A stretch of DNA of 64,000 nt. It comes from Pseudoscleropodium purum (lineage: Eukaryota; Streptophyta; Bryopsida; Hypnales; Brachytheciaceae). Under the pieces are notes generated by a model. The model did not search any database and was not told where the DNA came from. It saw only the letters and a program-made list of their open reading frames with translations. How positions within the stretch are numbered: the stretch's first letter is position 1; each line of letters begins with the position of its first letter. The position numbers and the translations under genes were made by a program. The DNA is taken from NCBI GenBank assembly GCA_963969395.1, contig OZ017795.1, positions 23,665,063 through 23,729,062 of the forward strand, given 5' to 3'. Shown here one piece after another: positions 11,410-24,016 of the stretch.

Positions 11410-14400
11410 CTAATAAAAAGAATTATATTTTGTAGTAGAAAGGTATTTCTTGGGATTGTCTTGCAACGGAATCCACATTGGGTCCCATTGATTCTTTTCA
11501 ACATCTATCATATAGTCTAAGATAGTATAGTTGGTCCAAGCCATAACTCCCTCATTTAGCATTAACAACCGATCCGCTTCTTTTGCGGCCGCCTCCGCCG
11601 TTTCTAATACACACACAATGCATTTCAAGGTATTAAGTTCATTTGAACAACAAATGCATAATTGTCATACTCTCCTCTTGAGTCACGTGATCAAACTTTT
11701 ATATATCCAAGAGAGCAATTCATTTACATGACGTGAATTAATTCAAAATGCACTTATTCCACCATAATGAATTCAATGGGAAAATATTTCAAACATCATG
11801 AATACATTGACTCCATTTGTGTCCATAGTTCCAAAGATTGGGTACCATATGTGGATGTCTCTTTTGTGCCATTGCCAACATTGGGATCCGTCACTCCTTT
11901 TGCAAGGGGAATGTCACAAAACCACCGGATTTTTCCTTTGTCAATCCCTCGAGCATTTCTACAAGCACATAACACCTTGAAGTGAGTTCCTTATTTGAAA
12001 TTTAGAAGGCATTTATGCTAGATTGTGCAACAAATTCCATAAAGCCAAAAAGAATGTCCACATATCATCCAATCGAGTCCAAGGCCATAGTCAATGTAGA
12101 ATGAAAGAGGTTATGTTCTTACATTCTAAATTTGATGTGCCTGTATCTTGGAATGCAAGAATCAGGAGGCAAAACATTGCTTTTGAAGTACCCCCTTCCC
12201 CTATTCCAATATAGCAAGTACAAATAATTTAGCAACAACTTCCAAAACCAATTCAACAAGTTGGCATGCATTGATGTCATTTCATCCTTACTTCATTACT
12301 ACAAAGATATTGCAAAATATGTATACCTACTTTAAATAGCCCAATCAAATGAACCCCTAATGAAATTCAATTTCTTAAAAGACAATTGTCAACTTGTTCT
12401 TCTTTATATGTAGTTTCATAGAACCAATAACTTAAGTAGTTAAATACAATATTTGGACTTATTTGGGTCCATGGAATATAAAATTACGGACCAATAATTC
12501 TTTTCATTATCACATTTTGATGCTTCCAATCAAAAACACAATAATCAAGTTAGTAATTCTAGAAACTAAGATGGACTTACTGGAGTCTCAAATGGGCCAC
12601 CAAATCCACTCGAGGAAGTTCTCCCAAAAATGCAACATCCATTTCAATGGAATCCCTATCTACCTACAATGGCAAATGACAACAATGAATAAATTCTTTA
12701 GATTGCCTTTAAGGAAATAATCCCACAATCATGGAAAACAAATTGGATGGATTGGGTTTATTATTTTCCTATACAAATTTTGGGCTATGCATAATTAGTA
12801 GTTATCAAAAATATTATTTTCTAAACAAAATAAATTTCATAGGAATCTTGAAAAAAGACTCAAGGAAATTCTATTTTATAACATGTGTAATTAGACCAAG
12901 TGTCAAGAAGAATTATGTATGTTATTATTATGCAGTTATAAATATTTCTATATAAAAGAACGAAGAAGTTTTCTAAACTACAACAAATAGATGGACTACT
13001 CAAGGAACCAACCCAACAAGTGACTCACTTTAATTACACAAAATCTCAAATCAAGTCTACCCTAATTCAAAGAATACAAAATCAAGACCCTAATATCTAA
13101 AGCAAGAATTTGGTCTTACCATATTAATGCACGACTCTTCGCCTTCATGGACAAGTGCAAATAGATTAAAGGCATACCACGCAAGCCCTTCATCGGAAAA
13201 CTCTCCTGTATATAAAAGTTTTACAATGGTAGTGTTTTAAGCCATTAGGTCCAAAACAAACAATGGAGCATGCCTAAATAATCCAAACTAAAAATTAAAC
13301 ATCTTCATGTAAAAAAAACAGGGACAATGCTGTAGATGGCATGCAAATGATTACCAATTGTTAAGAATGTTTTGTTGGACTCAGGAAGATCTTTGGGCCT
13401 AAAGTAGGCTACAAAACTTTCCCTCCCTCCTTCTCGCCTGTTCATCATTTCCACCACCACCAATCTTAATTGACTTTTATAAATATACTTGCACGCTAAA
13501 ATAATGGACAATCTTATTGAGAAGCAAAATCCTGTAGCCCCACTAATGGTAAGGTTGCACTAACCTAATAACAAATGAATGTCAAAGTTTTCATTCCAAT
13601 ACATTTATGGGCTTCAAAAGGTTATATGTCAAACAATGGTATTGCAAGCAACATGGCATCTACATGCTCTTAGTCACTTAATGAAGTAGTTCTAGTCAAT
13701 GATTCCACTTAAGCTTAAAGTTGTGATACTCTAGTGTCAAATGGCAAGATGCAAAATGGTAGCAATGGGAAGACTAAAGGTCAAGTTAGAACTCCAAATA
13801 CATACCGTTTCACACCATGTTGCTTGAATCGGGATTGCCTTGGTCTTTTTTTGCTAGGCTTGCACCCTTGAGAACTTGTGCTCCTCATTGCAATTGTCCC
13901 TTCTACCATTTGACCTTGTATTTCTCCATCTTTAGAAATGTCTTCAACATTCCCTAGAGGATTCACCGATTGGGATTCCATAGATGAAGATGGTCCTTGA
14001 TCAAATAGAGGATGTAGAGGATTGCCTTCTAGAGTCTCCATCAATCCACCAAGCATGGAGGAAGCCATGGCCTCATGGCCATTGCTATCCGTTCCTGTGA
14101 CTTCTAGAGAATAAATTTCATTTGAACTGGTTGCCCCTCCCAATGCATTCGAGCGTAATATGGATTGGGGTGACAGAGGTTTAGCCACCCGTGCTTTCTT
14201 TGACATAGTCCATGCTTCACCATTTGCACCATCACCAAAAATAGGCTCAAAGATGTGCGCTGCCTCCATCATGCCATTATGAGTTTGCGAACTAAAACAA
14301 GTTGGTTCGTCCGTCCATGGTCTATTCCTAGAAGGCTCATTGTTGTTTCTAAGATTTGGAGTCGAGACAATTGTCTCGTTCCATCTTTGTTGTCCCTCCA

Positions 14401-15292
14401 ACTCATAGTGGGATGCTTGGCCGCTCTCCAAGACTCTAAACATGGTGAATATGTCATCAATTTGAGAGGTGTTTGAATCATTTGGAAGAGGTCCTAAAGT
14501 TTGGGATTCTTCATCACGCAAATGCATTCCATCCTGGTCAAGTCCTAAAATTTGATCGCCATGTCCAATTTCAAGACAAGTAACAACCATCGATGAAGAA
14601 AGTCCTTCATTGCCACAAGTAGGTCCAAGATTTGTGCCATCACCAACAAAGTCTACCAAATGTCGTGGTTGAGGCTCTAGAGTATTTTCATTGGTCCCCC
14701 CTACATATGAAGTATCAATCTCATGCGACATAGTATCTACATGCTCTTCAATTAGGGCTTGAGAAACATGCCCTTTCACCTCCGGAATAGGAGGATCCAA
14801 AGTTGGATCCATACCGGCTTCTATTGCTACAAAATTGCAACCGGAAGGGATGGTTGGTGTCCAAGAACTTTGAATTTCATTGAAACCATAGGGCATACTA
14901 ATCACCCAAAATTGGTTTTCACCAAAATAATCAAAACAAGACTTTCCAGGGCCTCTCATTTCTACAAACCGATTATTTTGTCCAAGCGTAATGCCAATGA
15001 TCCAATTGTCATCATTCATGACCACATGATCTATGTCATATGTAAACGGTCCTTGGGCAATGAAAGTGGTATTTGTGGATTGGATAATGATCCAACGATT
15101 GTCATTACCATCGTCACAAATGGACTTGTAGTGAGCTATATTATGGCCTTTTACAAATTTAACCATATCGTCTATTGAATTTGTATATGTCCCCCATGCA
15201 CCATAGATGTAATTGGTGTCTCCATCCATCATGGGTGGCCCCATGATATCTTTGGTAATATGAAGATGTGGATTTTTGCTAAGATGATCCAT
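11410..15292 (-). CDS. Divergent double-AP2/ERF-like protein, copy 1 (seven exons, 732 aa)
   Basis: Hand-built model, minus strand. Exons: 15292-13806, 13512-13355, 13205-13120, 12663-12581, 12200-12123, 11958-11846, 11603-11410. Every intron has GT..AG borders and all phases agree, giving 732 codons plus stop. The exon 2 acceptor (AATAAG) and exon 6 donor (GTACCC) are the weakest. Residues 1-495 are not recognised; about 20-165 are tryptophan-rich, and exon 1 ends in a basic stretch (SKKRPRQSRFKQHGVKR) that may be a nuclear signal. Residues about 500-577 resemble an AP2 domain (SFVAYFRP, then GEFSDEGLAWYAFNL and GEESCIN). Residues 624-694 resemble a second: YRHIKFR, KGKIRWFCDI, then TYETAEAAAKEADRLL and AWTNY, matching the YRGVR, GKWVAEI, TAEEAARAYD and NF blocks of AP2/ERF proteins. 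Both are split by introns. The likely role is DNA binding in the nucleus, by inference. Expression is not shown, and the gene could be a transposon-associated or decaying family member. Confidence 0.7.
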
Positions 15293-15630
15293 GAATGTAT
15301 TTCTACAAACTTTCTAATGGACCTAGTAATCAATGTACAAATAATGCACTCTCCAAGACTTAGAAAGCTAAGACACTTGTACCGCTTTCACTACTCTATA
15401 TTGCAATTTTCCTTAAAGGCATTTGACGATTTGAAATGTATAGAAGTTAATGTGATATGTTTGAACTTTGAAAAGACTTTGTTTTGTAAACTACCCTACT
15501 CTTTGAAGGAAAAGACACAATTTGAAATGAAGCACATACACCTTCTACTAGAATACTATTGTCTATGTGGTAGGCTAAATTAGTAACTATGTGAGACTTA
15601 CAAATGTGAGACTTCCAACAAATGCCCATG

Positions 15631-15638
15631 TATTTATA
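15631..15638 (-). promoter_or_regulatory. Likely TATA box of the AP2-like gene, copy 1
   Basis: The minus strand reads TATAAATA here, about 340 bp upstream of the ATG at 15292. It is conserved in copy 2 at 32030-32037. The gap to the ATG leaves room for a 5' UTR that may contain an intron (a GTAAGT lies near 15590). This is inferred from sequence only. Confidence 0.4.
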
Positions 15639-17088
15639 CTTAATTAGCATTTCATTTCCCAACTACCGAGTCTTGGATTTCGATTCACCATTCCAAGTGG
15701 CTTGATTGGGTGGTATGGCTCCAGTGCTCTATCCTTCAACCGAGACTATGTGTGTTCCATCTCGGTTGAAGGATATATTATCCATTATTATTTAACAAAC
15801 AAGTTAATGCATTTATTTCAACTAGTATATCATTGCACCAGACAATAAAAATATTGGTTCATAAATAATATTCAATTGGATAATTATGCAAATTCTTAAG
15901 GCACATTAATATAACTATTTACAATACTTTTGGTAATAGTTATTCAATGTGGTTTATATCGTTTTTATAGAGTCAAAAGTAGTGTAATTGTTATCCAACT
16001 TTCATTTACATTTATTGACATACAAATAGTTTTTATTGAAAATCCTTCCTAATGCCTAAATAAGAAAATTCATGTTTCTTACTAATTTCTTTCAAAAAAA
16101 TGGATGTATTACACATTTGATATTGTAATTTGTCATATTTGTGCTGTGTTATTGAATTTTTTTACTTATAAAGATATGATTTGTGTAATTTGATCACTAG
16201 ATCTAAATTCATTTGTTTTATCCATTGAAGATCAATTTGACCATTGATATTTAGAATTTTGGTAGAAAAACATTTCACAAAATTATGTATTTTTTAGAAT
16301 ATCATTATGTTTAAATCTAGTGAATGATGGATAAAGACCAAAAGCATTTGTAATGCTTGTTGTATTTTGGCATCATACAATGTGTAGTTAAGTTTTCTTA
16401 ATTCACAACTTTGAAGCAATGGGCTAATGTAAATGAAATTTTTAAAGAAGTCAAATTTGACTTATTAATTAAAAAAAATTCTTAGAATTTTTGAAATATC
16501 AATTACTATTTAGTAAGAAAATTTGTTCATATTTCACATATTAAGTTTTGATGGTTTTGAGGACTCTTGAGTATTTGTTTATCAACAATATACTTTCAAA
16601 AAATGATATTATATATTGGTGTAAATTTATATTTGAAGGGGAATCTATGAATAGATGTCTTATTCCTATTCTATCAACATATAAAATTATGATTTTCTTG
16701 CAAATGCAATTCTAAATTAACCTAAAAACTTTTTCAACATTTTTTGGGTAGACTTATGCCTTGTATAGGTGGTTGAATCCTTCAAGTATTGAAAGGACAC
16801 AATGTGACTTCTTCAAATTTTCAAGGCAAATTCTTAGTAGGTGAAGCAAGTCTCAATATTTTGTGAACTAGTGAATTATAGAATAACAAAATTCCATACT
16901 TGTTGCAATTTTTTAATTTTCAAAATGTAATAGTGGGAAGTATTTAAAAATTTATTTAGAAAATTTGGTGTGATAGAAAAGAGGATCATTCATAATTCTC
17001 TTACAATGAAAAAATAGTAGGGATGGAAAAAAGACATTTTATAGGATAAATTTGGTCATAATTGTATACAAATAAATTGATCTTGGAA

Positions 17089-18185
17089 TTCATTGCGCGC
17101 AGGTTGTGTTGCATTGCTGTTCCATTGCAATGGACTCTGTTCTCGTATGAAAAAAGTGGAGAAGAAAAGTCTGATGAGTTTTTTGATAGTGGCACAGACT
17201 CAAATTGAATCCAACTATGTTAATAAGTTTTGCATTTTCGTGTTATTGTAATATGTTTCTTGGGTAGACAGTGTATTTCTGCATTTTCCTAGTACGACAT
17301 ACTGTAGATCAAGCAAAGTATAATTGTGTTCCTTTATATGTGTCTGACAACAACTCGATCCTTGTAAAAGTTTCGTTTACATATATCTAGAGAAAAATTC
17401 CACTCCAATCCATGTTTCGTCGTTGGTTTAAAAAGGCAGATATCTATCTTCAAGCTCAATAGCTCCAACTATGTTGGGTCGCTTGCTTGCAGTGAGTTAA
17501 TGCATTGATCGACCTACGTCAGTTGGTGATATGTTTGGAATTTGCAGTAATTGTCGACCTTGTCGAAGGGAGAAATGCTTTTTTCTTATTGTTGAATGAA
17601 AACTAATGAATGAAGGTCTTTTCAATTGAAACTAGAAGAAGGTATCAGAAGTTGCTGCGCATTGTTTGTGTGAGGAAGTGGTGCTTCGGTTCATCTTATG
17701 GAATGAATCGAATCTAAACCTCCACCTCGCTGTGTGAAGCCAAGGGCATGGCTGTTGATCTCAGTCGTACACTGTTGAAAGTAAATCTTATAAATTCAAT
17801 GAATGTGTTTTGCAATTGCCTTAGGTTGCAGTCTCACGGAGCTTCTTCATGATTTCATGGCGATAAGAGTTTGGATGCCACTGGCGGATCGATCATCCCC
17901 TACAGAACGTAATATGGAATTAAAACCAACCTCCATCAGTAAGACCCCTGCATATATATATTTTTCACTCAGTCTCTCTATACTGCAACACTTGCAAACC
18001 TTCCACCTTGTTCTGCACACAAAATCCAGCATGCCTAAACATGAACATGGAAAAAGAATAGCATAAGAGTGCTACAGGGGCTGAGCTGAAACAACCCATA
18101 CAAAATAACGAATCATGGAATGATGTAAAATTGTCTCCCCATAGTGGACTGCCGACATGTAATCAATCACACCGGAGAAACTTTG
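17089..18185. other. Spacer between duplication copies
   Basis: Mixed-composition DNA, somewhat less AT-rich than the surroundings. No frame has a convincing start, splice signals or protein-like composition. The small open stretches at 17803-18066 overlap on both strands and are not supported as genes. Confidence 0.4.
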
Positions 18186-18189
18186 GTGT

Positions 18190-18275
18190 GAAGTGTAAGT
18201 TACATAAGGTGGTCTACTCTTAAAGGGACCTCGAAAGAGCTGATTGCATTTTGGGGAAGCTAATCAAAACTCCTT
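18190..18275. repeat. Third, diverged fragment related to the duplicated segment
   Basis: The motif AAGAGCTGATTGC followed by TTTTGGGGAAGCTAA matches about 9270-9300 and 25760-25795 inside the two duplication copies. This suggests that part of the duplicated segment is itself a dispersed repeat. Confidence 0.6.
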
Positions 18276-18685
18276 GAAAGTGGTATAAAAAAAGCAGTCA
18301 GCTATTCGTTTAATCTCGCATCAAAAAGGTTTCTCAACTTGTGCGTACTCTGGTATATATCATACGCGCACTTGAATGTGTCAGCGCATGAAACTCCAGA
18401 AAAAATGAAGTCTCCATTTAATGCACAAAAAATCAATTGACAACTGCAAGCCCATAAAATGAATAGAAACCTAATAAAGATAAGTACAAAAATGTCTAGC
18501 TGTAGAATCAATGGAGAAAAAAAAAAAAAATCTGAACTAGCACAGCTGATTGCATGAACAAATTATAAAATGGAAGTAGCAAGGAAGAGCGACACCAGCA
18601 CGCACCTGCTATCTTGGCTCTTTCTTGTAGCACTATCTACAACAGTCGACTTCACCAAGCTTGGTCTGGCTAACTCTATCAGATG

Positions 18686-18973
18686 CATGGTTGTCATAAC
18701 GGGCGAGTTAGGGTCATCAGACGAGACGGACGGACGGTCTGGATGGCTTTAATTTTGTAACTTGTGCAATTTTGCGGAATGACACGTCACCTCGGAATGC
18801 GAAATCCAGGGCCTTGACGATCTCGTCCGCACCCAACATGTTCCTTAATCCACATGGCATCCACGTGGCCTATTTTTTCGTTATCAAAAAGTCAACTATA
18901 TGTTGACTGTATCGGACGGGTGGGACCTCTAACGAACGGGCGAACCGGACGTCCGTCCACTATGACAACCATG
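18686..18973. mobile_element. hAT-like MITE, 288 bp
   Basis: Inverted ends read CATGGTTGTCATA at 18686 and its complement ending at 18973. The flanks are ATCAGATG (18678-18685) and ATTAGATG (18974-18981), an 8-bp direct repeat with one mismatch, the target-site length typical of hAT transposons. The interior is GC-richer than its surroundings, with GGACGG motifs near both ends. There is no coding capacity, so it would be non-autonomous. GGACGGACGGGTGGGA-type sequence recurs near 42900 and may mark a relative. Confidence 0.72.
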
Positions 18974-18981
18974 ATTAGATG

Positions 18982-20820
18982 GAGGGTTGCATTCATCTTA
19001 AACGTGTCTGTTCTCAATACAACAATCTCAACAATTGATTAGGTTTCTGAACACGTAAATGTTTACTAACATTCAAGTAAGTAACCGTCAATCTTTCCAT
19101 TTCTAACATGACGTTACAGAAATCAGATGATCATACCAATCTAGAAGCTTCTTCAAATAGCTGAATTTTAACAAAAAGATAGATTTTCCTATGTCAGGTG
19201 AAAGAGTATTAGAGACGATTTCCTGATATATAACAGAAGGCTCATGAATCGACTGGGCATTTTCAATCACCCCTAGTGAGAACAAGGGTAAAAATAGTAC
19301 ATGCAAGTTCTTAAATGAATTAAAGTTTTTTGAGGTGAGGGAGTGCCATCACATGTGAGTGCTTTTAGGATTAGATGCAAGTGATGGGGGTTAGTATAAT
19401 GTTTGATTCTTGCTTATCATTGTGTTTTTAATTCAATTAAGGTAAAATGTACATTCGTGTACAAGTGCATGGCTGAAATTTGAATTTTAATATCACAAGA
19501 CTTGAATGAAAACATGATCTAGATTTTTGATAATTATGTATTGCAGGCATTAAGGACCTTTATGAGCATCTTTGGCTTTGTATTTATCAACTTCTGGACT
19601 GACTTGCTCTATTCAAACCCATTTTAGAATTCATTACTGCTCCATGGAGCTGAAGCGAACGCGCTTGAACGTGTTGCGCTTCGTGGAGGCTCTGGGGGGG
19701 CACCCTGCAGGGCAGCTTGGCGCGGGCGCCGGCCGTGAATCCCAGATGTTTCAAAGACAACGGACGACTTCTGCACATGGAAACAATGCCTCGGGTCGCC
19801 GAAGCGGATCCTCCAGCTTGACTGACTCAGAATCCAGGAAGCTGCAGGGTGGGGGCTTACGATCAACAGGGTGGTGGGTTATGATCAAGTACCATAACCG
19901 TGCGTGGTTCGAATCGCTACAAGAGAATGTAGAGTTTGCAATACTTTTTGCAATGGTTTTGAAATGCCCATGAGTTTTGTTTCAATGACTTTGCAATAGT
20001 CTAATACGAAGTATTGCACTGTGTTTGCAATGGTTTAGAATTTGCAACAGTTTAGAAATATAATAGCATGGATTCAATGTACAATACTTTTAATTGCAAA
20101 CTAAAGCTTTAAAATGAATGCATGCATGACCCAGCTCACCCAAACCATGTTTTAATCGAATTCCAAATACATTACTTCAATTGATACTTGCATTGCAACC
20201 TAAAGCAATTGCAGTTTACGTTGTTTAGCTCAAGAATCAATTCCAACTTCGAAGTCTACACAGGGACGTCTGAGGGTATGAACAGTCTCTGCCTAGAATC
20301 GGAAGACTTTCGGTGCTTATGGTCTGGTCTGAAGATCTCAAACTTCGTCGTGATTCAACAATTTGTTTTGTGGGGGTTCATTTTATTTTATTTTATCAAT
20401 TCACGAATGATATTAGGGGTTTCGACATTAGTTTTTTTTAGAAATATATTATTGAATATGGATTATATGATTTTGAATGCATAAGAATTGATAATCTAAA
20501 GACACCACGTGCCTTTCAAAGACATTGATGTTGTATTATGTTCATCACATATATTAAATGCAAATTGTAGCACAATATCATCCGTCACATTTTCATTCAC
20601 ATTTTTTCCTTCATTTGTTCTTAGTAAATCCTTATAACATCCAAAGGCATTTTCTCATGAAATCTTTTTGTTATCTGATCGCCTTGCAAGAAGCCATTTG
20701 TTCTTCTAAATGATATAATTATGAAATGATAAACTCCAATGAGTGAAGTGTTGTTCTTTTTACTACACTTCTCATTTCATTGGATACCATTTGTCATTTT
20801 TTTTATTAATTAAACTATTA
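18982..20820. other. Spacer with a short GC-rich pocket
   Basis: Mostly AT-rich. The stretch at about 19640-19900 is distinctly GC-richer and open on both strands; see the separate entry at 19644. Another stretch, 20240-20360, is less AT-rich but has no supported gene. Confidence 0.4.
19644..19973 (+). CDS. Orphan GC-rich ORF of unknown function
   Basis: An ATG at 19644 opens a frame of 109 codons beginning MELKRTRLNVLRFVEALGG. It is rich in Gly, Ser and Arg and ends in hydrophobic codons encoded by AT-rich DNA. I recognise no domain. The opposite strand is also open, so the frame may merely reflect GC content. It could be an inserted gene fragment, since composition changes sharply at both sides. 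A GGTTCGAATC motif near its end is not part of a foldable tRNA. Confidence 0.15.
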   Translation: MELKRTRLNVLRFVEALGGHPAGQLGAGAGRESQMFQRQRTTSAHGNNASGRRSGSSSLTDSESRKLQGGGLRSTGWWVMIKYHNRAWFESLQENVEFAILFAMVLKCP

Positions 20821-21300
20821 TATAACTCCTAAAGGACCAAATTGAGGGTTTTTATGGCAGCATAGCAATTGGGGGCACCTCACTACAAATGGATTTTCTA
20901 TTTTTTTCTTTGAAATTTTCACACAATACCTGCCCAAGGATTATCTTTAAAGCCCTACAATTTTCATAACTTTTGACTATATGGTTAAAAAGTTATTGCA
21001 TAATATGTATTTTTCATTGCATAGAGGCAACCCGAGGTAGATAAAAAAACTTCTTTGACAATCATTTTTTTAAGAAATAAAAATCTGAAATTGGTTTTTT
21101 AGATTTATACACATGTGGAAAGCTTTGAATCATCCCATTTTGATGAATGAGATGAAAGTTATGAGGAGTATAGTTTGCGGAGAGTTATAGAATCTCTACT
21201 CTAAAATAAAAGTTGAAGTCCTTTATTTAACTCAATTTTCAATATTTCTGAAAAAAAATAAAAACATTAAGTATAAATTATTATTACAACATTATAAACA
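20821..21300. mobile_element. Partial TTAA-family (piggyBac-like) element
   Basis: The left end reads ACTCCTAAAGGACC next to a degenerate TATAA. The following about 470 bp align by eye with the reverse complement of the element at 50465-51388, sharing for example CATAACTTTTGACTA and GAAAGCTTTGAATCAT. I could not place the right end confidently; it may extend to about 21.9 kb. Confidence 0.6.
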
Positions 21301-22595
21301 TTGGAATTGGCATTTTTCAATTTCATAACTTAATTAAGCATTACCAAATTTGCTATAATACTTGATATTACTTGTAACCCAATCACCAAATATAATGTAT
21401 TTCATCTTAAATTTAAAAATTGTACTATACAATTTATTAAATTTAATGAAATATGAAATTTATGGATCTTTTGATAATTTTGAATTTAAATACTATAATC
21501 TTTTTAATTTATTAATTTAAAAAATGAAAAATAAAAAATTGAAAATGAAAAATGAAAAATATTTTTAATTTAGAAATTTAGGAATTCACATAATAAAAAT
21601 TCTAAGATTTTATAATTTCAAACTAATCAAATTTGCTCAGTTAAACCATTTGTATTGAACAAATTTTGATCAATTTAAAAGTAAAGATGATTTCACTTCA
21701 AATAAATTTTAAAAAAATGAAATATAAAAATATTATGTGCTTGCAAATTAAAATTGAAGAAAAATAGTTAGATAAATAATCTTCAAATTTAAACATTTAA
21801 AAATTTAAAAATTTAAATTTAAATTTATAATTTTTATAAAATTTTAGTTGAGGAAGTCATTTTAAATTCATCTTGTGACTAAAAGAGGATGATTAAACAA
21901 ACCTTCTTTTAGAAGAGATTTCGGGGCTTCAAGAGATTGCGAGTTATCATTAGAAGATTTTTGGGGCCTCCAGATGCCAGCGAGTTATCATAGCTTGCGA
22001 ACACAGGGAATAAGTTCGGCGCAGCGGTTTGATGTGGCCGAGACCCTGCCACATCATTGACCAAAAAAAAAACTAGTTTTTAAAATTTTTTATTTGCATT
22101 TGGAGACTAAATTTTTTATTTATTTTTCTTTTTTTTATGAAAAAGAAAATTCTAACAATGGGTTGTTCGCCTTGCTACAAGGAACAACTATAGGGGAACA
22201 TGCCCAAAACAAGCTTCTGGACCCCCTAAAACTCTTCTAATGCAAGCCCCAAGAACGTCCTGAACATAACCAGCAGTGCAATCTGGCATAGCCAAGAAAG
22301 TGCCACATCATTTTCTAAAAAAATTAATTTTTTTTCAGCTTTTTTTGGCAATCTAAGAACTTTTTTTTTTTTTTGGAATAGCCAATTGAACAGTTTGCTA
22401 CAGACAAACAATGATGAGAACAAGCCCAAAACAAGCTATTATTGCCCTCAAATCTCCCCTTATGCATGAAATTCTATACAACTTCAAATAATTTGAAACT
22501 ATTTCAATGAATTTCATTTTCTATTTGTTTAGCCATCCCTTTTGAATCACAAAAGAAAATAGGAAAGGCAAGTGTCCCTAACAAGGGCTTCAAAG
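21301..22595. other. Very AT-rich spacer
   Basis: Low-complexity AT-rich DNA, with A/T runs near 21500-21840, probably including the decayed right part of the preceding element. No gene is supported. Confidence 0.5.
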
Positions 22596-23308
22596 TTAAC
22601 CCCTAAAGGAACAACCTATTGATTTAGGCAACATAGTGATTTTGGGTACATTGTGGTCATTGCCAGTTAGGATATATTCAGTCCAAACTTTGATAGAAGG
22701 TGTGTATCATATTTATTTATTATGTGAGCAAAATTTTATGACATTTGAATACTACAATCAAAAGTTATAGCCTGAAATGTTACTTTCTTTTGTAAAACGG
22801 CAGTCTGGGCAAATAAAAAAATCACTTTTTTTAGAAACAAGAATTTGAAATTGGTTTCTTGGAGATACATATACATGGAATGCTTTGAATCATTCTATTT
22901 TGATCAATGAGTCAAAAGTTACAAGGATTTTTTGTTTGCAGACAATTATGGATTCTCTACAATTCCAAATGATGTGAAATTTTTCAAGCATGAGGCCGAC
23001 TTGTCTAGGAAAATTAATCCAAAGATACACCACCATTTAGGACATTTTTCATTGAAAATTGAGCTTGTAAAGTGCTACTACCCTATTTTTTACAAGATTA
23101 AAAAAGGATTTTTGTGAATTTGAATGCTAATATCTACCAACTCACATAATGGAATTCTTTGAATTTTCTACTTCTTTCCTAACCAATCTAATACAAGAAC
23201 CTATGGCTACATTTGTCAAAAAAAAATTCTAAATTTGGTACTTGTTCTAGAAATGGTAGTTTTGGATTTTTTTTGGTTAAAACTTACTCAAAGAACTTAA
23301 GGATTTAA
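22596..23308. mobile_element. TTAA-family (piggyBac-like) element
   Basis: The left end is TTAA followed by CCCCTAAAGGAAC at 22600. A plausible right end is CTTAAGGAT followed by TTAA at 23305-23308. The interior shares blocks with 20821-21300 and 50465-51388 (GCAACATAGTGATTTTGGG and GCTTTGAATCATTC). No intact coding sequence. Confidence 0.6.
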
Positions 23309-24016
23309 TAGAATGATATTTATTTTGTTTTAGTTCTCATATTTGATGAGCTAATGGTTAACTCCAAATCTCTAAATATCTTCATCTATACATCCAATGT
23401 CTATATTAGTTTAACCTCTAAATGCCCAAAGCACCATATTTTGGTGTCAACTAAATTTTGAAGTTAAAAAATCTTATCAAATTGGTGTTTTTAAGTGAAT
23501 ATCTTTTAAAGTCTATTTTAAGCAATTAAATTATAATTTTTTTATTGAAGATTTTCTACAAGGTTGCCCATTGCAATCTTGATTTTTTAGTGTTAGGAAA
23601 TATTAAATCTGAGCCTTTAATACAATGGATCTTGGGAAAAAGATCACATTAGAAATTCACTTAAAAAAATTATAGATTACATTTAAAAAAAATGTAAATG
23701 GATTATATTCATGCGTATCATGTCCTTTAACCTTCTATCTTTTTATGGCTTCAATTATAGACTTGAATGTAAAAAAAAGGATTGAAAGATTTCATATTAT
23801 TTTTACAATTTTTACACCCTTTTGATCAATTATAGTCTTTCAAATCATAAGTGATATTGTTTTGTTTTCTTATCCTATGTCATCCACAATACATTTAATT
23901 TAAATTTGTAAGGCTACAATTTTTTGAAACTTAATAAAACTTATCAAAATTTAGGCTTTTTATTTTGTTTTGAACAAATTAAAAAAACACTCAATAAATG
24001 TCTTGGACATATAGGG
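23309..24016. other. AT-rich spacer
   Basis: No supported gene. Runs of A and T dominate. The next recognisable structure is the CCAAT repeat array starting near 24017. Confidence 0.5.

Larger units (their letters stand above)
8597..17088. repeat. Segmental duplication, copy 1
   Basis: This 8.5-kb block is repeated in direct orientation at 24641-37606. The left border is recognisable as TAGAAGTGC followed by the shared motif GATTAGYCCTATCTAGCTAG; the right border is near ATTGATCTTGG. The offset is about 16.4 kb over the gene-bearing core (11.2-15.7 kb), where identity is roughly 97-99% by eye. Identity is lower in the flanks. Copy 1 lacks the transposon insertions seen in copy 2 and so serves as the empty-site reference. 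It also retains about 580 bp (10115-10690) with no counterpart in copy 2. A short third fragment related to 9225-9310 occurs at about 18190-18275. Confidence 0.93.

Noticed and set aside
15260..15583. Plus-strand ORF of 107 codons overlapping the AP2-like gene start (and its copy at 31638-31982)
   Set aside because: It is antisense to the 5' UTR and start of a gene with a phase-consistent exon series, and has no recognisable content.
19906..19915. GGTTCGAATC, like a tRNA T-arm or pol III B box
   Set aside because: The flanking bases do not pair into a T stem and no acceptor, D or anticodon arms can be folded around it.
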